A stretch of 64,000 nucleotides of DNA, taken from Pseudomonas cedrina subsp. cedrina (GTDB taxonomy: Bacteria; Pseudomonadota; Gammaproteobacteria; Pseudomonadales; Pseudomonadaceae). The position numbers were made by a program, and so were the translations under genes. The stretch spans positions 124,001 to 188,000 of the forward strand of contig NZ_MNPW01000002.1 of NCBI RefSeq assembly GCF_001983175.1. The letters run 5' to 3'. Positions 52,212-61,764 of the stretch are shown here, one piece after another. The notes beneath the pieces were generated by a model, which did not search any database, was not told where the DNA came from, and saw only the letters and a program-made list of their open reading frames with translations. Position 1 is the first letter of the stretch. Every line of letters starts with the position of its first letter.

Positions 52212-54782
52212 TCAGAAGAAACGCGTGATGCTGATCTTGGCATTGCGTCCTTCGCTGAAGGCGCGGTCGCCGCTGAGCGCTGGGCGGTAGTTGCGGTTGA
52301 ACAGGTTGTCGACAGTGAAGTTGACTTCGGTGCCTTTGAGGCCTGCCTGCTGGGGCTTCCAGCTGGCAAACAGGCCCTGAGTATCATAGCTGGGGTTTTC
52401 ATACTGGTCGTAGAAGCTGTCACCGGCCACGCTGTTGAGGCTGCTGGAATATTTATCGCTGGGCAGGCGGTCGGTCTTGCGCACGAACTGCCCCTGCCAG
52501 CCCACTTGCGCGTCCCAGCTCGGAATTTTGGTGCCCAGCACCACCACCCATTTGGCAGGTGGAATATCACGGGCCCACACATGCGTGCTGGTGGCCCAAG
52601 GGTTGGTGTAAGGGTTGTCGCGTTTCCCGGTGGCCCAGGAATACGACAGCGAGCCGAACACGTAAGTCGAGTCGTAGTAACCCTCAACCTCGAAGCCCTT
52701 GATGGTCATGCCGCCGACGTTGCGGTAATTGGATTTGGCCGCCATGTCGCCGCCGCAGACGGTGTCGATATTGCCTGAAACCCAATTCTGCCGGTTACAG
52801 CCGATTCCCGTGGCCTTGAAAATTTCATCCTCGATGCGGTTGTGAAACAGGGTGGTACGTAGTTGCAGGCTGTCATCGCGGCTGAAAACGTTGGAAAAGT
52901 GGGTAACGTTACCCGCTGTGATCGCCGTAATGCGCTCCGGGTCAAGGTCGACGCTGGTGGCGGTTCGGCTGCCAACGCCTTGCACTTCATACTGCTCGTC
53001 GATTACCGGGGCGCGCCAGGTTTTGTTCCAGCTCGCGAACATCGCCACGTCCGGTGTGATGTTCCAGTAGGCCGCCAGGCGCGGCGACCAGCCGGTGTAG
53101 GTGCGGTTGCTGTAGTCATGCCCGAAAGACGGGTTTGGGTTGCTGTAGAACGGCGCATCGTTGGCTTCGCCGCGGTTTCGCACGTGGTCATAGCGCAGCG
53201 ACGGCGTGAGGGTGACGTCGCCGATAGTCACCGCATCCTGCAGGTAGAACGAATGGGTGTCGACTTTGCCATGGGGCATGAAATACGGCTGAAAGTGCCC
53301 GTAGTTGTAACGGGGCGTGTTGTAGGTTGCGCCCGGCATCCAGCTTTCGGTCTCACGGATGTGTTTGCGAATCTGCACACCGCTGGTCACCGCGTGTTCA
53401 AGTGACCCTGTGGTAAACAGGCTGATGTTGCGCGCTTCCAGAATCTTGTCGTTGTAGGCGGTGTCCATTTTGCGTCCGCCGGTGGCGAGGGAGAACGATG
53501 CATTTTCGTTGCGCTCATCGGTCTGGTCGGTATTGGACAGGGAGTAGCTGAGTTTCAAGTCCACCAACGGGTTGTCCAGTGGCTGGTATTCATACTTGCC
53601 CGAGTAAGTGGTGTCGATGGTCTCGCGATCCGCCAGGAAACGTTTGAGGGCGCCTTCGTAGCCATAACGGTCAATCGCCGACTGCAGCGGTGGCGTGGGA
53701 TAGCTTTTGGCCGAGAAAGGCGTCCAACGCTGGCTTCGCGAGCGCGAATACGACAACCCCACGCTGTGTTCGTCGGTGAAGTGCGCGTTGAACTTGAACA
53801 AGGCACCGTCGACGTTCTGCGCACTGTTGGGTAAGCGTTTGGGATTGATCGGGTACTCGTTGCGAGTGTCTGGCGGGGTAGCCGCCAGCTTCATGTCGCC
53901 GCCGTCGCGCTGGGTAATATAGGCCAGGCCGTCGAAGCGAGCATCGTCGGTACGCCCATAGAGGGCAGAGCTGTAGACTTGTTCGTGATTGTTGCTGGAG
54001 TAGCCATATTTGAGCATGGCACCGGCATCGCGACCGTTTTCAAGCAGGTCCGGGGCGTCCTTGGTTTCCATATGCACCGTGCCGCCGAATCCGCCGTTGC
54101 CGGTAAAGGCCGAGTACGGGCCTTTCTCCACTTCGATGCGCTTGATCAGTTCCGGTTCGATGAAGATGGTGCCTTGCTGATAGCGCTCGAAGCCACTCTT
54201 GGTCGCGCCGTCCACGGTCATCGGCACATCTTCGGCCTCGGCCATGCCGCGGATGTTGATGGTCTGGCCACCCGGCTTGGGCGAACCGCCCATGAACACG
54301 CCGGGCAGGGTTTGCAGCAAAGAAGGGATATTGCTCGGCTGGTAGCGGTCGATATCCGCCTGGCTCAGGGTCGAGCGGCCCACAGTGCTGGAGTCTACCC
54401 GATTACCAGTACCGATCACGCTCAGGGCATCCAGCTGGATCGCTCCGCTTTGGGTGGTCTTTGCCTCTTCGGGCCTCACCACGTAGGTGCTGCCGACCTT
54501 GACCAACGTGAATTGGGCGTTTTCCAGCAGCGTACGAATCGCCACTTCCGGGGTGTAATCACCGTTGAGCGCCGGCGCCTGCATGTTCTTGAGCAGCTCT
54601 TCATCGAACAGCAGCTGTATCTGTGCCTGTTGCGCGACCTGACTCAAAGACGTAGCCAGCGGCTGGGCGGGCAGTTGCAGCTTGAGCGACTGAGCCTGGG
54701 CGCTGAGGCTAAAAGCCAGGCAAGTGGCGATGAGGGTCGGTCGAAAAAACAGATACGAAGCGTGGCAAGGCGCGCGAAACAT
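52212..54782 (-). CDS. hxuA: TonB-dependent haem-type receptor with signalling (STN) domain
   Basis: 856 residues. Signal peptide ends SLSAQA-QSLKLQ. STN domain about 27-100 (PAQPLATSLSQVAQQAQIQLLFDEELLKN; YVVRPEEAK) shows a sigma-regulating receptor. Plug: LLQTLPGVFMGGSPKPGGQT and EVEKGPYSAFTGNGGFGGTV, like haem/haemophore receptors (HasR, HxuA). Barrel includes TWRAPVIDEQYE (FRAP-like) and ends ISITRFF. No hasA lies downstream, so the hxuIRA layout of P. aeruginosa PA1300-1302 fits best. GGGGGA precedes the ATG. Ligand inferred. Confidence 0.72.
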   Translation of the reverse strand: MFRAPCHASYLFFRPTLIATCLAFSLSAQAQSLKLQLPAQPLATSLSQVAQQAQIQLLFDEELLKNMQAPALNGDYTPEVAIRTLLENAQFTLVKVGSTYVVRPEEAKTTQSGAIQLDALSVIGTGNRVDSSTVGRSTLSQADIDRYQPSNIPSLLQTLPGVFMGGSPKPGGQTINIRGMAEAEDVPMTVDGATKSGFERYQQGTIFIEPELIKRIEVEKGPYSAFTGNGGFGGTVHMETKDAPDLLENGRDAGAMLKYGYSSNNHEQVYSSALYGRTDDARFDGLAYITQRDGGDMKLAATPPDTRNEYPINPKRLPNSAQNVDGALFKFNAHFTDEHSVGLSYSRSRSQRWTPFSAKSYPTPPLQSAIDRYGYEGALKRFLADRETIDTTYSGKYEYQPLDNPLVDLKLSYSLSNTDQTDERNENASFSLATGGRKMDTAYNDKILEARNISLFTTGSLEHAVTSGVQIRKHIRETESWMPGATYNTPRYNYGHFQPYFMPHGKVDTHSFYLQDAVTIGDVTLTPSLRYDHVRNRGEANDAPFYSNPNPSFGHDYSNRTYTGWSPRLAAYWNITPDVAMFASWNKTWRAPVIDEQYEVQGVGSRTATSVDLDPERITAITAGNVTHFSNVFSRDDSLQLRTTLFHNRIEDEIFKATGIGCNRQNWVSGNIDTVCGGDMAAKSNYRNVGGMTIKGFEVEGYYDSTYVFGSLSYSWATGKRDNPYTNPWATSTHVWARDIPPAKWVVVLGTKIPSWDAQVGWQGQFVRKTDRLPSDKYSSSLNSVAGDSFYDQYENPSYDTQGLFASWKPQQAGLKGTEVNFTVDNLFNRNYRPALSGDRAFSEGRNAKISITRFF

Positions 54783-54876
54783 GAAATCCCCCGGTGTGGC
54801 CAAATGGCCGAAAAGTGTGCGTATCAAACGCAGACCGGAGGAAGACGGGGCAGATGAACAAATCCACACCTGCGAA

Positions 54877-54891
54877 TGCAAAATATTCTCA
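54877..54891 (-). promoter_or_regulatory. Weak Fur-like site between hxuR and hxuA
   Basis: TGAGAATATTTTGCA on the minus strand matches the 15-base Fur core TGATAATNATTATCA at about ten of fourteen positions, in the 126-base gap before the receptor gene. Marginal. Confidence 0.3.
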
Positions 54892-54908
54892 AATAAGGCT
54901 TGGGCAGA

Positions 54909-55877
54909 TTATTTGCTCGGCTCGATCCTGATACCGCCATCCGCCGACGCCACGGTTTTCACCGGCAGCAGGGCGGGCAGGGCGTTTAGCAGGGCGTCCG
55001 GATCATTCACATCAAGATTGCCCGAAACTTTCAGGTGCGCCACCGCATTACTGACCTGCAGCGATGCCTGAGGGCGGTACAGGCTCAACTCATCGACGAG
55101 ACTGGCCAGTTCACGGTTGCGAAACGACAGATGTCCGCTGCGCCAGCCGGCAACCTCCCCGGCGGTAAGGGTTTGCTGTTGCAGTGTGCCGTCGGCGTAG
55201 CGGTAGACGGCGCTCTGCCGGGCGCCCAGCAAAGTGACGGGGTTCTTCGCATCGGGCGCGAAAGCGACCTGGCCATGGGCAACGCTGACCACCAGTTGCT
55301 GCTGGCTGCGTCGTACGTCAAGGCCAGTGCCGACCACGCGCACGCTGGCCTCTCCCGCTTGCACGAACAGCGGTCGTTCCTTGTCGGCGGCCACTTCGAT
55401 ATACAGTTGGCCCTTGTCCAGGCGCACGATGCGCTGGTGCGCGGTGAAGTCTACGCGCGCGCGCGTGTTGGCATTTACATACAAGGTGCTGCCATCGGGC
55501 AGGTTCAGGCTGCGCATGCCTTTGGCGTGGGCCGATACCTGGGTGTGATACAGCTCGCGGGGCGCGCCGATCGGGGTGGCGAGCACCGCGCACAGTAAGG
55601 CGGCGGCAATGGCCAGGGCAGGTCGCCATATCGACGTTGTGCGCTTGGGCGGTGCCACGGGTTTGTTCAGTGGCTGCAACTGGGCCAGGTCCGCCCACAG
55701 TTGCTCGACTTCGGCATAAGCACGGGCATGGGCGGGCTCGGCTTGCCAGGCAGCAAAGGCCTTGCGATCGGGGCTTGCTGTGTGATTGCGGTTGCGAGCA
55801 AACCAGCTGGCAGCTTGGGCATCGATGGCGTCGCTGTCCTCGATAGCCAGGACTTCGGTGTCCTTCAGGCGGTTCAT
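54909..55877 (-). CDS. hxuR: FecR-type anti-sigma/sensor protein
   Basis: 322 residues. N-terminal cytoplasmic region (DUF4880-like: DAQAASWFARNRNHTASPDRK), one membrane helix about residues 85-105 (PALAIAAALLCAVLATPIG), then the periplasmic FecR domain (GMRSLNLPDGSTLYVNANTR; ALLGARQSAVY-like segment; LSFRNRELASLVDELSLY). It holds the sigma factor and receives the signal from the receptor STN domain. Its ATG overlaps the stop of the sigma gene by four bases. Confidence 0.88.
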   Translation of the reverse strand: MNRLKDTEVLAIEDSDAIDAQAASWFARNRNHTASPDRKAFAAWQAEPAHARAYAEVEQLWADLAQLQPLNKPVAPPKRTTSIWRPALAIAAALLCAVLATPIGAPRELYHTQVSAHAKGMRSLNLPDGSTLYVNANTRARVDFTAHQRIVRLDKGQLYIEVAADKERPLFVQAGEASVRVVGTGLDVRRSQQQLVVSVAHGQVAFAPDAKNPVTLLGARQSAVYRYADGTLQQQTLTAGEVAGWRSGHLSFRNRELASLVDELSLYRPQASLQVSNAVAHLKVSGNLDVNDPDALLNALPALLPVKTVASADGGIRIEPSK

Positions 55878-56413
55878 TCTGGCTGCTCCGTGCCGGGTTC
55901 GGGTTGAAGGCGTCGCTTGCAGTGCAGCAGGGCAATGGCAATGTGCTTTTCCACCATGCTGGTCGAGATACCCATGCGCTTTGCGATCTGTGCCTGGCTC
56001 AAGCCTTCAAAGCGGTGCAGCATAAGGGCTTCTCGCCTGCGGGGCGAGAGTTCGGCGAGGACATCTTTCAACTGTTCCAGGCGTTGCAAGCGTTGCGCGG
56101 CGGCCATGGGATCGTTTTGTTCGTCGGTGGCTGGTTCCATGGCCACTTCAGCCTGATCCTGGTACACGGTCTGCCGAACCCTCTGTCTGCGCCAGTGATC
56201 ACGCAGCAGATTGCGCGCCATCTGGAACAGGAACGCCCGCGGCTGCTCAACCTTCGCCCGGTCGTGGTAATCCAGCCATCGGGTGAAGACATCCTGTGTC
56301 ATATCCGCCGCATCGCAGGCGTTGTCCGTGCGTTTGCGCAGGAAATACAGGATATCCGTATAAAACCCGCGAAAGGCATCGGCCGATGAAGGGTCGGGCT
56401 TGTGACGAGACAT
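55874..56413 (-). CDS. hxuI: ECF sigma factor (FecI type)
   Basis: 179 residues. Sigma region 2: FYTDILYFLRKRTDNACDAADMTQDVFTRWL; region 4: LAELSPRRREALMLHRFEGLSQAQIAKRMGISTSMVEKHI, with its helix-turn-helix. Directs transcription of the receptor gene. First gene of the sigma/anti-sigma/receptor unit, with a Fur-like site 50 bases upstream. Confidence 0.9.
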   Translation of the reverse strand: MSRHKPDPSSADAFRGFYTDILYFLRKRTDNACDAADMTQDVFTRWLDYHDRAKVEQPRAFLFQMARNLLRDHWRRQRVRQTVYQDQAEVAMEPATDEQNDPMAAAQRLQRLEQLKDVLAELSPRRREALMLHRFEGLSQAQIAKRMGISTSMVEKHIAIALLHCKRRLQPEPGTEQPE

Positions 56414-56461
56414 GGATATCCTTCTTGACGAAGCACGGCTTGGAAAAGTCGCGAATGATAT

Positions 56462-56476
56462 CGAGAATTATTGTCA
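56462..56476 (-). promoter_or_regulatory. Fur box of the sigma gene
   Basis: TGACAATAATTCTCG on the minus strand matches eleven of fourteen informative positions of the Fur core TGATAATNATTATCA. Located 49-63 bases before the sigma-factor ATG, where promoter elements are expected. Confidence 0.6.
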
Positions 56477-56496
56477 TTTGTCTCGTTGGATTTTGA

Positions 56497-57513
56497 TCAG
56501 CGCTCCACAGGGACGGACAGTGCCGGATTGCCCAATGGATGCGTACGCGCCGCAAAGAACTTCAGTTCCACTCCCGTGCCATCAAACAACTCCGAGTACC
56601 GCCGCTTCTGCTGGCGAATAAACCCGTCGCTGCGCCCCGAGACCGAGATCGCCAGGGTCGTCAATTTGGCCTGGCGAATCGCATCCACCAAGTGTGCGTC
56701 CTGCGGCCCCAGACCATGACCGAAGATGCACAGCGCGCCTTTGTGGTTCAGCAACTGCTCATAACAAAACGACAGATAATCCGAACTGCGGATGGTCTTG
56801 AGCTTTTCCTCAACCTTGCCCTCGCTGACAAACAACGGCACGTCGTCCAGGGTCTTGAGGGTGTTGTTGATCGCAAAACTGCTGAGCAAGGTGCTGTCGG
56901 TGGTCGGCAATTTGCGCGCGGTGCCGTCGAGGTTACGCACCAGGTGCAGGCCGCCGTGCAGGTAGAGAATGCGTGTGGCGCTTGTGCGATTGTCGCGCAG
57001 GTCAAAGCTGGCGTCGGCGCTGCGGAACAGGTCGTCGATGCCCGGCGTGTGCAGGATCGCCCAGTAGTTGAGCAGGTCGTAGTTGCTGGTGAACACCGTG
57101 GGGTAATTCATCAGTTCGCTGCTGATTGTCGCCAAGGTCGAGGGCTGCACCAGGCGCCACGGGATGTGCACGGCGTGGATGGTGTTGATCAGGGCTTCCT
57201 TGATTGCGTAGTAGCGATTGCGCGGCGCCGCCGAACTGACTGCCAGGGCCTTGTTGACCCGGCTGGTGGTCTTCAGCGCGCCCAGCGCTTGTTCGAAACT
57301 GCGGGTTTGCAAGGCGTCGAACACGCTGAGCTCGGATTGGCTCAGGGGTTTTTCTTCGATGGTGCGTGCGTTTTCGAACAGTGAGTCGTAGGCAAAGTCT
57401 TCCCAAATCGTGCGGCTGGCGCCGTTGCCGATCAGAATCCCGTTGAAGTCGAGGATCGCGCGCACTGCGCTCCAGTCTTCAAGGTGGGCGTCAATATCCT
57501 GGAAATCCTTCAT
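56497..57513 (-). CDS. SIR2-like domain protein (DUF4917 type)
   Basis: 338 residues without signal or membrane segment. SIR2-like Rossmann marks in order: ILIGNGASRTIWEDF (residues about 26-40, GNG loop), FTSNYDLLNYW (near 140), LYLHGGLHLVRN (near 183) and CIFGHGLGPQDAHLVDAI (near 262). This pattern fits DUF4917 proteins, whose NAD handling and role are unproven. Some SIR2-like proteins are NADases in phage defence. A single gene, divergent from the alcohol dehydrogenase. Confidence 0.72.
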   Translation of the reverse strand: MKDFQDIDAHLEDWSAVRAILDFNGILIGNGASRTIWEDFAYDSLFENARTIEEKPLSQSELSVFDALQTRSFEQALGALKTTSRVNKALAVSSAAPRNRYYAIKEALINTIHAVHIPWRLVQPSTLATISSELMNYPTVFTSNYDLLNYWAILHTPGIDDLFRSADASFDLRDNRTSATRILYLHGGLHLVRNLDGTARKLPTTDSTLLSSFAINNTLKTLDDVPLFVSEGKVEEKLKTIRSSDYLSFCYEQLLNHKGALCIFGHGLGPQDAHLVDAIRQAKLTTLAISVSGRSDGFIRQQKRRYSELFDGTGVELKFFAARTHPLGNPALSVPVER

Positions 57514-57636
57514 TGGTGCGGCTCTACTCGAAATCGGCTGAGCGGTGACTTTATCACGGCCAGGCGTTGATCCTGATCAAGATGCCGCACGCGTCACCGG
57601 TTGATCCTGTGGGCATAACGCCTCTGAGGATTCGCC

Positions 57637-58785
57637 ATGAGCAGCACCTTTTTCATTCCCGCCGTGAACATCATGGGCACCGATTGCCTCGACGAAGCCA
57701 TGATCGCTATTCGTAACTATGGTTTTCGCAGGGCGCTGATCGTCACCGACACCGGCCTGGCCAAGGCCGGTGTAGCAAGCATGATTGCCGAGAAACTGGC
57801 GATGCAGGACATCGATTCGGTGATCTACGACGGCGCCAAACCCAACCCCAATGTGGACAACGTCGAGAAAGGCCTGGCGCTATTGCAGCAGAGCGACTGT
57901 GACTTCGTGGTGTCCCTGGGCGGCGGTTCGCCCCACGACTGCGCCAAGGGCATCGCCCTGTGCGCCACCAACGGCGGGCATATCGGCGACTATGAAGGCG
58001 TCGACCAATCGAGCAAACCGCAATTGCCGCTGGTGGCCATCAACACCACTGCCGGCACCGCCAGCGAGATGACCCGTTTCTGCATCATCACCGATGAAAG
58101 CCGCCACGTGAAAATGGCCATCGTCGACCGCAACGTCACGCCGCTGCTGTCGGTCAACGACCCAAGCCTGATGGTGGGCATGCCCAAGGGCCTCACCGCC
58201 GCCACCGGCATGGACGCGCTGACCCATGCCATCGAAGCCTACGTATCCACCGCCGCCACACCGATCACCGATGCCTGCGCAATCAAGGCCATCGAACTGA
58301 TCAGCGCCAACCTGCGCCTGGCCGTTCGCGACGGCAGCGACAAGGCTGCACGGGAGAACATGGCCTATGCGCAATTTCTTGCCGGGATGGCCTTCAACAA
58401 TGCGTCCCTGGGGTTCGTGCATGCCATGGCGCACCAACTGGGTGGTTTCTATGACCTGCCCCACGGCGTGTGCAACGCAGTGTTGCTGCCCCACGTGCAA
58501 AGCTTCAACGCCAGCGTCAGCGCCAAGCGCCTGAGCGATGTGGGCCGCGCGCTGGGCGCCGACATCAAGGGCAACACTGACGAAGAGGGCGCCCAGGCGG
58601 CCATCGCGGCCATTCGCAGCCTGGCCCATGACGTTGAGATTCCCGCCGGGTTGCGCGAGTTGGGCGCCAAGTTGCAAGACATTCCACTGCTGGCAACCAA
58701 TGCGCTGAAGGATGCGTGCGGGCTGACCAACCCGCGCAGGGCGGATCAGCGTCAGATCGAGGAGATCTTTCGCAACGCGTTCTGA
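57637..58785 (+). CDS. yiaY: Iron-containing alcohol dehydrogenase (YiaY-like)
   Basis: 382 residues. NAD-binding [14 protein letters not shown] (near 96-109) and the family signatures [14 protein letters not shown] and [27 protein letters not shown], which hold the metal ligands (Asp, three His). Similar to E. coli YiaY and FucO and to Pseudomonas ErcA-like enzymes. Oxidises alcohols or reduces aldehydes; the natural substrate is uncertain. The end overlaps the convergent MFS gene by 34 bases. Confidence 0.9.
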   Translation: MSSTFFIPAVNIMGTDCLDEAMIAIRNYGFRRALIVTDTGLAKAGVASMIAEKLAMQDIDSVIYDGAKPNPNVDNVEKGLALLQQSDCDFVVSLGGGSPHDCAKGIALCATNGGHIGDYEGVDQSSKPQLPLVAINTTAGTASEMTRFCIITDESRHVKMAIVDRNVTPLLSVNDPSLMVGMPKGLTAATGMDALTHAIEAYVSTAATPITDACAIKAIELISANLRLAVRDGSDKAARENMAYAQFLAGMAFNNASLGFVHAMAHQLGGFYDLPHGVCNAVLLPHVQSFNASVSAKRLSDVGRALGADIKGNTDEEGAQAAIAAIRSLAHDVEIPAGLRELGAKLQDIPLLATNALKDACGLTNPRRADQRQIEEIFRNAF

Positions 58786-59939
58786 CCTTCGCGACAGCGG
58801 GCGACGCACAGGCATGCGGCGCCCGCCAACGCCATACATAGAACCGCCATCGGCCATGCCTGATGACTCACCAGTAGGCTCGCCATTGCGCCAATCAACG
58901 CCGCCAGGAGTTGGTGCATGAAGCCACTTAACGCCATGGCGTAAGCACCGTTTACGGGTGACGTATCGTTGGCCAATGACAAGCTGATCGGGTAGCTCAT
59001 TGACTGACCCAACACTGCCAGGCAATACGGCAGCCACAACAAGATGGCGAGCCCACCAGCAAATACACTGCCCAGCAACATCGCGGCTGTACCCGTCAGT
59101 ACCAGTGACACACCCCAGCCCATCATCCTCAACCGTCCCGCGCGAGTGACGAAGCGATTGACCATCAACGCCCCCGCCAGATACGCCGCGCTGATTGGCC
59201 AGCCCAACCAGCCATACTGCGCGGCGCTCCACTCGAACCGCCCTTGCATTATCAAGGGCGCGCAAGTGTTGAACGTAATGATCACCCCATAACCCAGGCC
59301 GCCAGCCAATGCCGCATACAGAAATGGCGGATGCCGCGCGATCGTGGCGTAGATGCGCCAGGCGCAAACCGACGAATCCGCCTTTGTCCACGTGGGAAAT
59401 TCCAGCCGTTGTAACACTCCCATCAACATGATGGCCCCAATCGCCAACCCGTAAAAAATCGACTTCCAGCCGAACACCACCTGCAATAACGAACCTATGA
59501 ATTGGCCGATACCCAAGGCGATCACAAAGGTCATTCCCAGCCACGATAAACCCTTGGCCAACAATGCACCGCTGAAACTGTCCCGCGCCAACACCCGCGC
59601 CATCACCGAAACACCGCCTGCGCCAAAACCTTGAATCAGCCGTAATGACAGGAAGGCTTCAATGCTCAGCGCCAATGGAATTGCCGCGCTTGCCAGCGCA
59701 TACACCGCGAGCGCCGCCAACAGCACGGGCTTACGCCCAAAACGTTCGCCCAGACTGCCGCACACCAACATCGGTAATGCCATGCCAATCAGGTAGAACG
59801 CCAGGGCCAGCGCAACGTGATCTTCGGCGGCGGTGAGCGAGTGGGCGATGACGGGGACGGCAGGCAGATAACTGCTGATGCCCACTTGGGCGAGAAAGGC
59901 GGCACTGCAGGCGAGGGTGAGGGTAGTAGTATTGTTCAA
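58752..59939 (-). CDS. MFS transporter (DHA1/Bcr-CflA-like)
   Basis: 395 residues with twelve hydrophobic segments. DHA1 marks: [13 protein letters not shown] at helix 1, [14 protein letters not shown] (loop 2-3, near 61-74) and [21 protein letters not shown] (helix 4), as in Bcr/CflA drug or nucleoside exporters. Substrate unknown. Its 3' end overlaps yiaY in antisense. Confidence 0.85.
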   Translation of the reverse strand: MNNTTTLTLACSAAFLAQVGISSYLPAVPVIAHSLTAAEDHVALALAFYLIGMALPMLVCGSLGERFGRKPVLLAALAVYALASAAIPLALSIEAFLSLRLIQGFGAGGVSVMARVLARDSFSGALLAKGLSWLGMTFVIALGIGQFIGSLLQVVFGWKSIFYGLAIGAIMLMGVLQRLEFPTWTKADSSVCAWRIYATIARHPPFLYAALAGGLGYGVIITFNTCAPLIMQGRFEWSAAQYGWLGWPISAAYLAGALMVNRFVTRAGRLRMMGWGVSLVLTGTAAMLLGSVFAGGLAILLWLPYCLAVLGQSMSYPISLSLANDTSPVNGAYAMALSGFMHQLLAALIGAMASLLVSHQAWPMAVLCMALAGAACLCVARCREGQNALRKISSI

Positions 59940-60033
59940 GGGCCAGCTTTTCCTTTTTCAGCGGTAAGCTACAAGCTGATAGTGTGTTTGTCTGTAACGT
60001 GCGGCTAATCGTTTGTAACCAAGGAACTAATCC

Positions 60034-60708
60034 ATGAGAGTTCTGCTATTCGGCGCCACCGGCATGGTCGGCCAGGGTGTGCTACGCGAGTGCCTGCTGG
60101 CCGCCGACGTTCAGGAGATCGTCACCGTTGGCCGCACGCCGTTGACCCAGGAGCATGGCAAGCTGCACCAGGTGTTGCACAGCGACATGCTGGATTTCCA
60201 ACCGCTGGAAAACCTGCTGCAAGGCTTTGATGCGTGCTTCTTTTGCCTCGGTGTTTCGTCGGCGGGGATGAATGAAGCCCGGTACACCCACCTCACGTAT
60301 GACCTCACCCTCGTTGCCGCCAGCACCCTGGCGCGGCTCAACCCGCAGATGACATTTTTGTATATTTCCGGCGCGGGCACCGACAGTTCCGAGGCGGGCA
60401 AATCGATGTGGGCGCGGGTCAAGGGCAAGACGGAGAACGCCTTGTTGCGCCTGCCGTTCGAGGCGGTGTATCTGTTTCGCCCTGGGCTGATTCAGCCGTT
60501 GCACGGTGTGCGTTCGAAGACGCCGTTGTACCGGCTCTTTTATGGCGTGCTTGGGCCATTGCTGTCTTTGGTACGTCGGGTAAAACCGGATTGGGTGGTG
60601 AGCACCGAGACGGTGGGGCGGGCGATGTTGCAGGCTGCAAGCCACGGCGCGCCGCAGCCGGTGGTGGAGCAGGCGCAGATCAATCGCTTGGCCAACGAGC
60701 GTCGCTGA
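60034..60708 (+). CDS. NAD(P)-binding Rossmann protein (atypical SDR)
   Basis: 224 residues starting MRVLLFGATGMVGQGVLREC, an atypical SDR nucleotide-binding motif (GATGMVG). Continues CFFCLGVSSAGM, YISGAGTDSSEAGKSMWARVKGKTE (a YxxxK-like position is not evident) and YLFRPGLIQP. Similar to YbjT/HIM-type epimerase-like proteins. Its stop shares a base with the LysR gene start (TGATG). Confidence 0.8.
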   Translation: MRVLLFGATGMVGQGVLRECLLAADVQEIVTVGRTPLTQEHGKLHQVLHSDMLDFQPLENLLQGFDACFFCLGVSSAGMNEARYTHLTYDLTLVAASTLARLNPQMTFLYISGAGTDSSEAGKSMWARVKGKTENALLRLPFEAVYLFRPGLIQPLHGVRSKTPLYRLFYGVLGPLLSLVRRVKPDWVVSTETVGRAMLQAASHGAPQPVVEQAQINRLANERR

Positions 60709-61646
60709 TGCTGCACAAGAGCCTGGTGCGCCGCCTGGACCTGATCACGCTGCAGCTGTTCGTTGCGGTGTTCGAGGAGGGTACGCTGACGCGCGCCGCC
60801 AACCGTGAGGCGATTGCCGTGTCGGCTGCCAGCAAGCGCCTGATGGAACTTGAGCAGGTGCTGGGCGTGAGCCTGTTCGTGCGCCGGGCCAAGGGCATGG
60901 ACCTGACGGCCGCCGGCGAAACCTTGCTGCACCACGCGCGGCAGATGCTGTTCAACGTCGAGAAGATGGGGTTGGAGCTGGGCGAGCACAGCCACGGCGT
61001 GCGCGGGTATGTGCGGATGCTGGCGAATCTGTCGGCGATCATTCAGTTTCTTCCCGAGGACCTGCGGGATTTTTCCGAGTTGCATCCCGAGGTGAAAACC
61101 GATCTGGAGGAGCGCCCCAGCAATGGCGTGGTGCAGGGCGTTCTGGATGGCGTGGCGGACCTCGGGATCTGCTCCAGTGACACCGACACCAAAGGCCTGC
61201 CCGGCGTGACCTATCGCCATGACAAACTGGTGGTGCTGATGCCGGCTGATCACCCGCTGGCGGCACGCGAAAGCCTGGCTTTTGCCGAAACCCTGGGCAG
61301 CGATTACGTCGGCCTGCACGCCGCCAGCTCCATTAATATGCGCACCCACGCCGCCGCGCGCGAGGCCGGCAGGATGCTGCGCCTGCGTATTCATGTGCCG
61401 GGGTTCGATGCCATGTGCCGGATGGTCCAGGCCCATATGGGCATCGGGATCCTGCCGCATAAGGCGTATGAGTTGTTTGGTCGCGCGCTGGGGTTGCATG
61501 CCGTGCCCCTGACGGATGCCTGGTCGGATCGCAGCTTGATCCTGGTGGTGCGCGATGAAGCGATGCTGTCGCCCGTCAGTCGATTGCTGTTCGATTACCT
61601 CAGAATGGCCGCGCCTGTTCTAGAGCGGCCCGACAGTCTGGTCTGA
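60708..61646 (+). CDS. LysR-family transcriptional regulator
   Basis: 312 residues. N-terminal helix-turn-helix LQLFVAVFEEGTLTRAANRE and VSAASKRLMELEQVLGVSLFVRR (about 15-60), then a substrate-binding domain (GYVRMLANLSAIIQFLPEDL; MGIGILPHKAYEL). Unusually coupled by TGATG overlap to the Rossmann-protein gene before it. Precedes the CaiB gene in the same direction, with a palindrome between, so it probably controls that operon. Confidence 0.9.
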   Translation: MLHKSLVRRLDLITLQLFVAVFEEGTLTRAANREAIAVSAASKRLMELEQVLGVSLFVRRAKGMDLTAAGETLLHHARQMLFNVEKMGLELGEHSHGVRGYVRMLANLSAIIQFLPEDLRDFSELHPEVKTDLEERPSNGVVQGVLDGVADLGICSSDTDTKGLPGVTYRHDKLVVLMPADHPLAARESLAFAETLGSDYVGLHAASSINMRTHAAAREAGRMLRLRIHVPGFDAMCRMVQAHMGIGILPHKAYELFGRALGLHAVPLTDAWSDRSLILVVRDEAMLSPVSRLLFDYLRMAAPVLERPDSLV

Positions 61647-61662
61647 CAGACTATTCCTTGAT

Positions 61663-61681
61663 CGTTCGCGTTTCGCGAACG
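61663..61681. promoter_or_regulatory. Palindrome before the CaiB gene, candidate LysR site
   Basis: CGTTCGCG-TTT-CGCGAACG, a perfect 8-bp dyad with three central bases, 84 bases before the ATG of the next gene. An adjacent AGTCTG/CAGACT hairpin (61635-61652) follows the LysR stop region and might instead act in termination. Confidence 0.5.
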
Positions 61682-61764
61682 CTCCTTGCCAACTGACGGT
61701 TGGATTTCCTGGGCGGCTGTCCTCTAGCCTTGGCCGTACATTCCAAGAATAAGAGGTACACCCC

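Noticed and set aside
52212..54782. HasR of a full has locus
   Set aside because: Neither hasA nor the has export genes follow; the adjacent gene is a methyltransferase running towards the receptor.
57880..59544. 554-codon minus-strand frame over yiaY and the MFS gene
   Set aside because: Overlaps both convergent genes; the residues (Gly/Val/Gln-rich) do not resemble a protein family.
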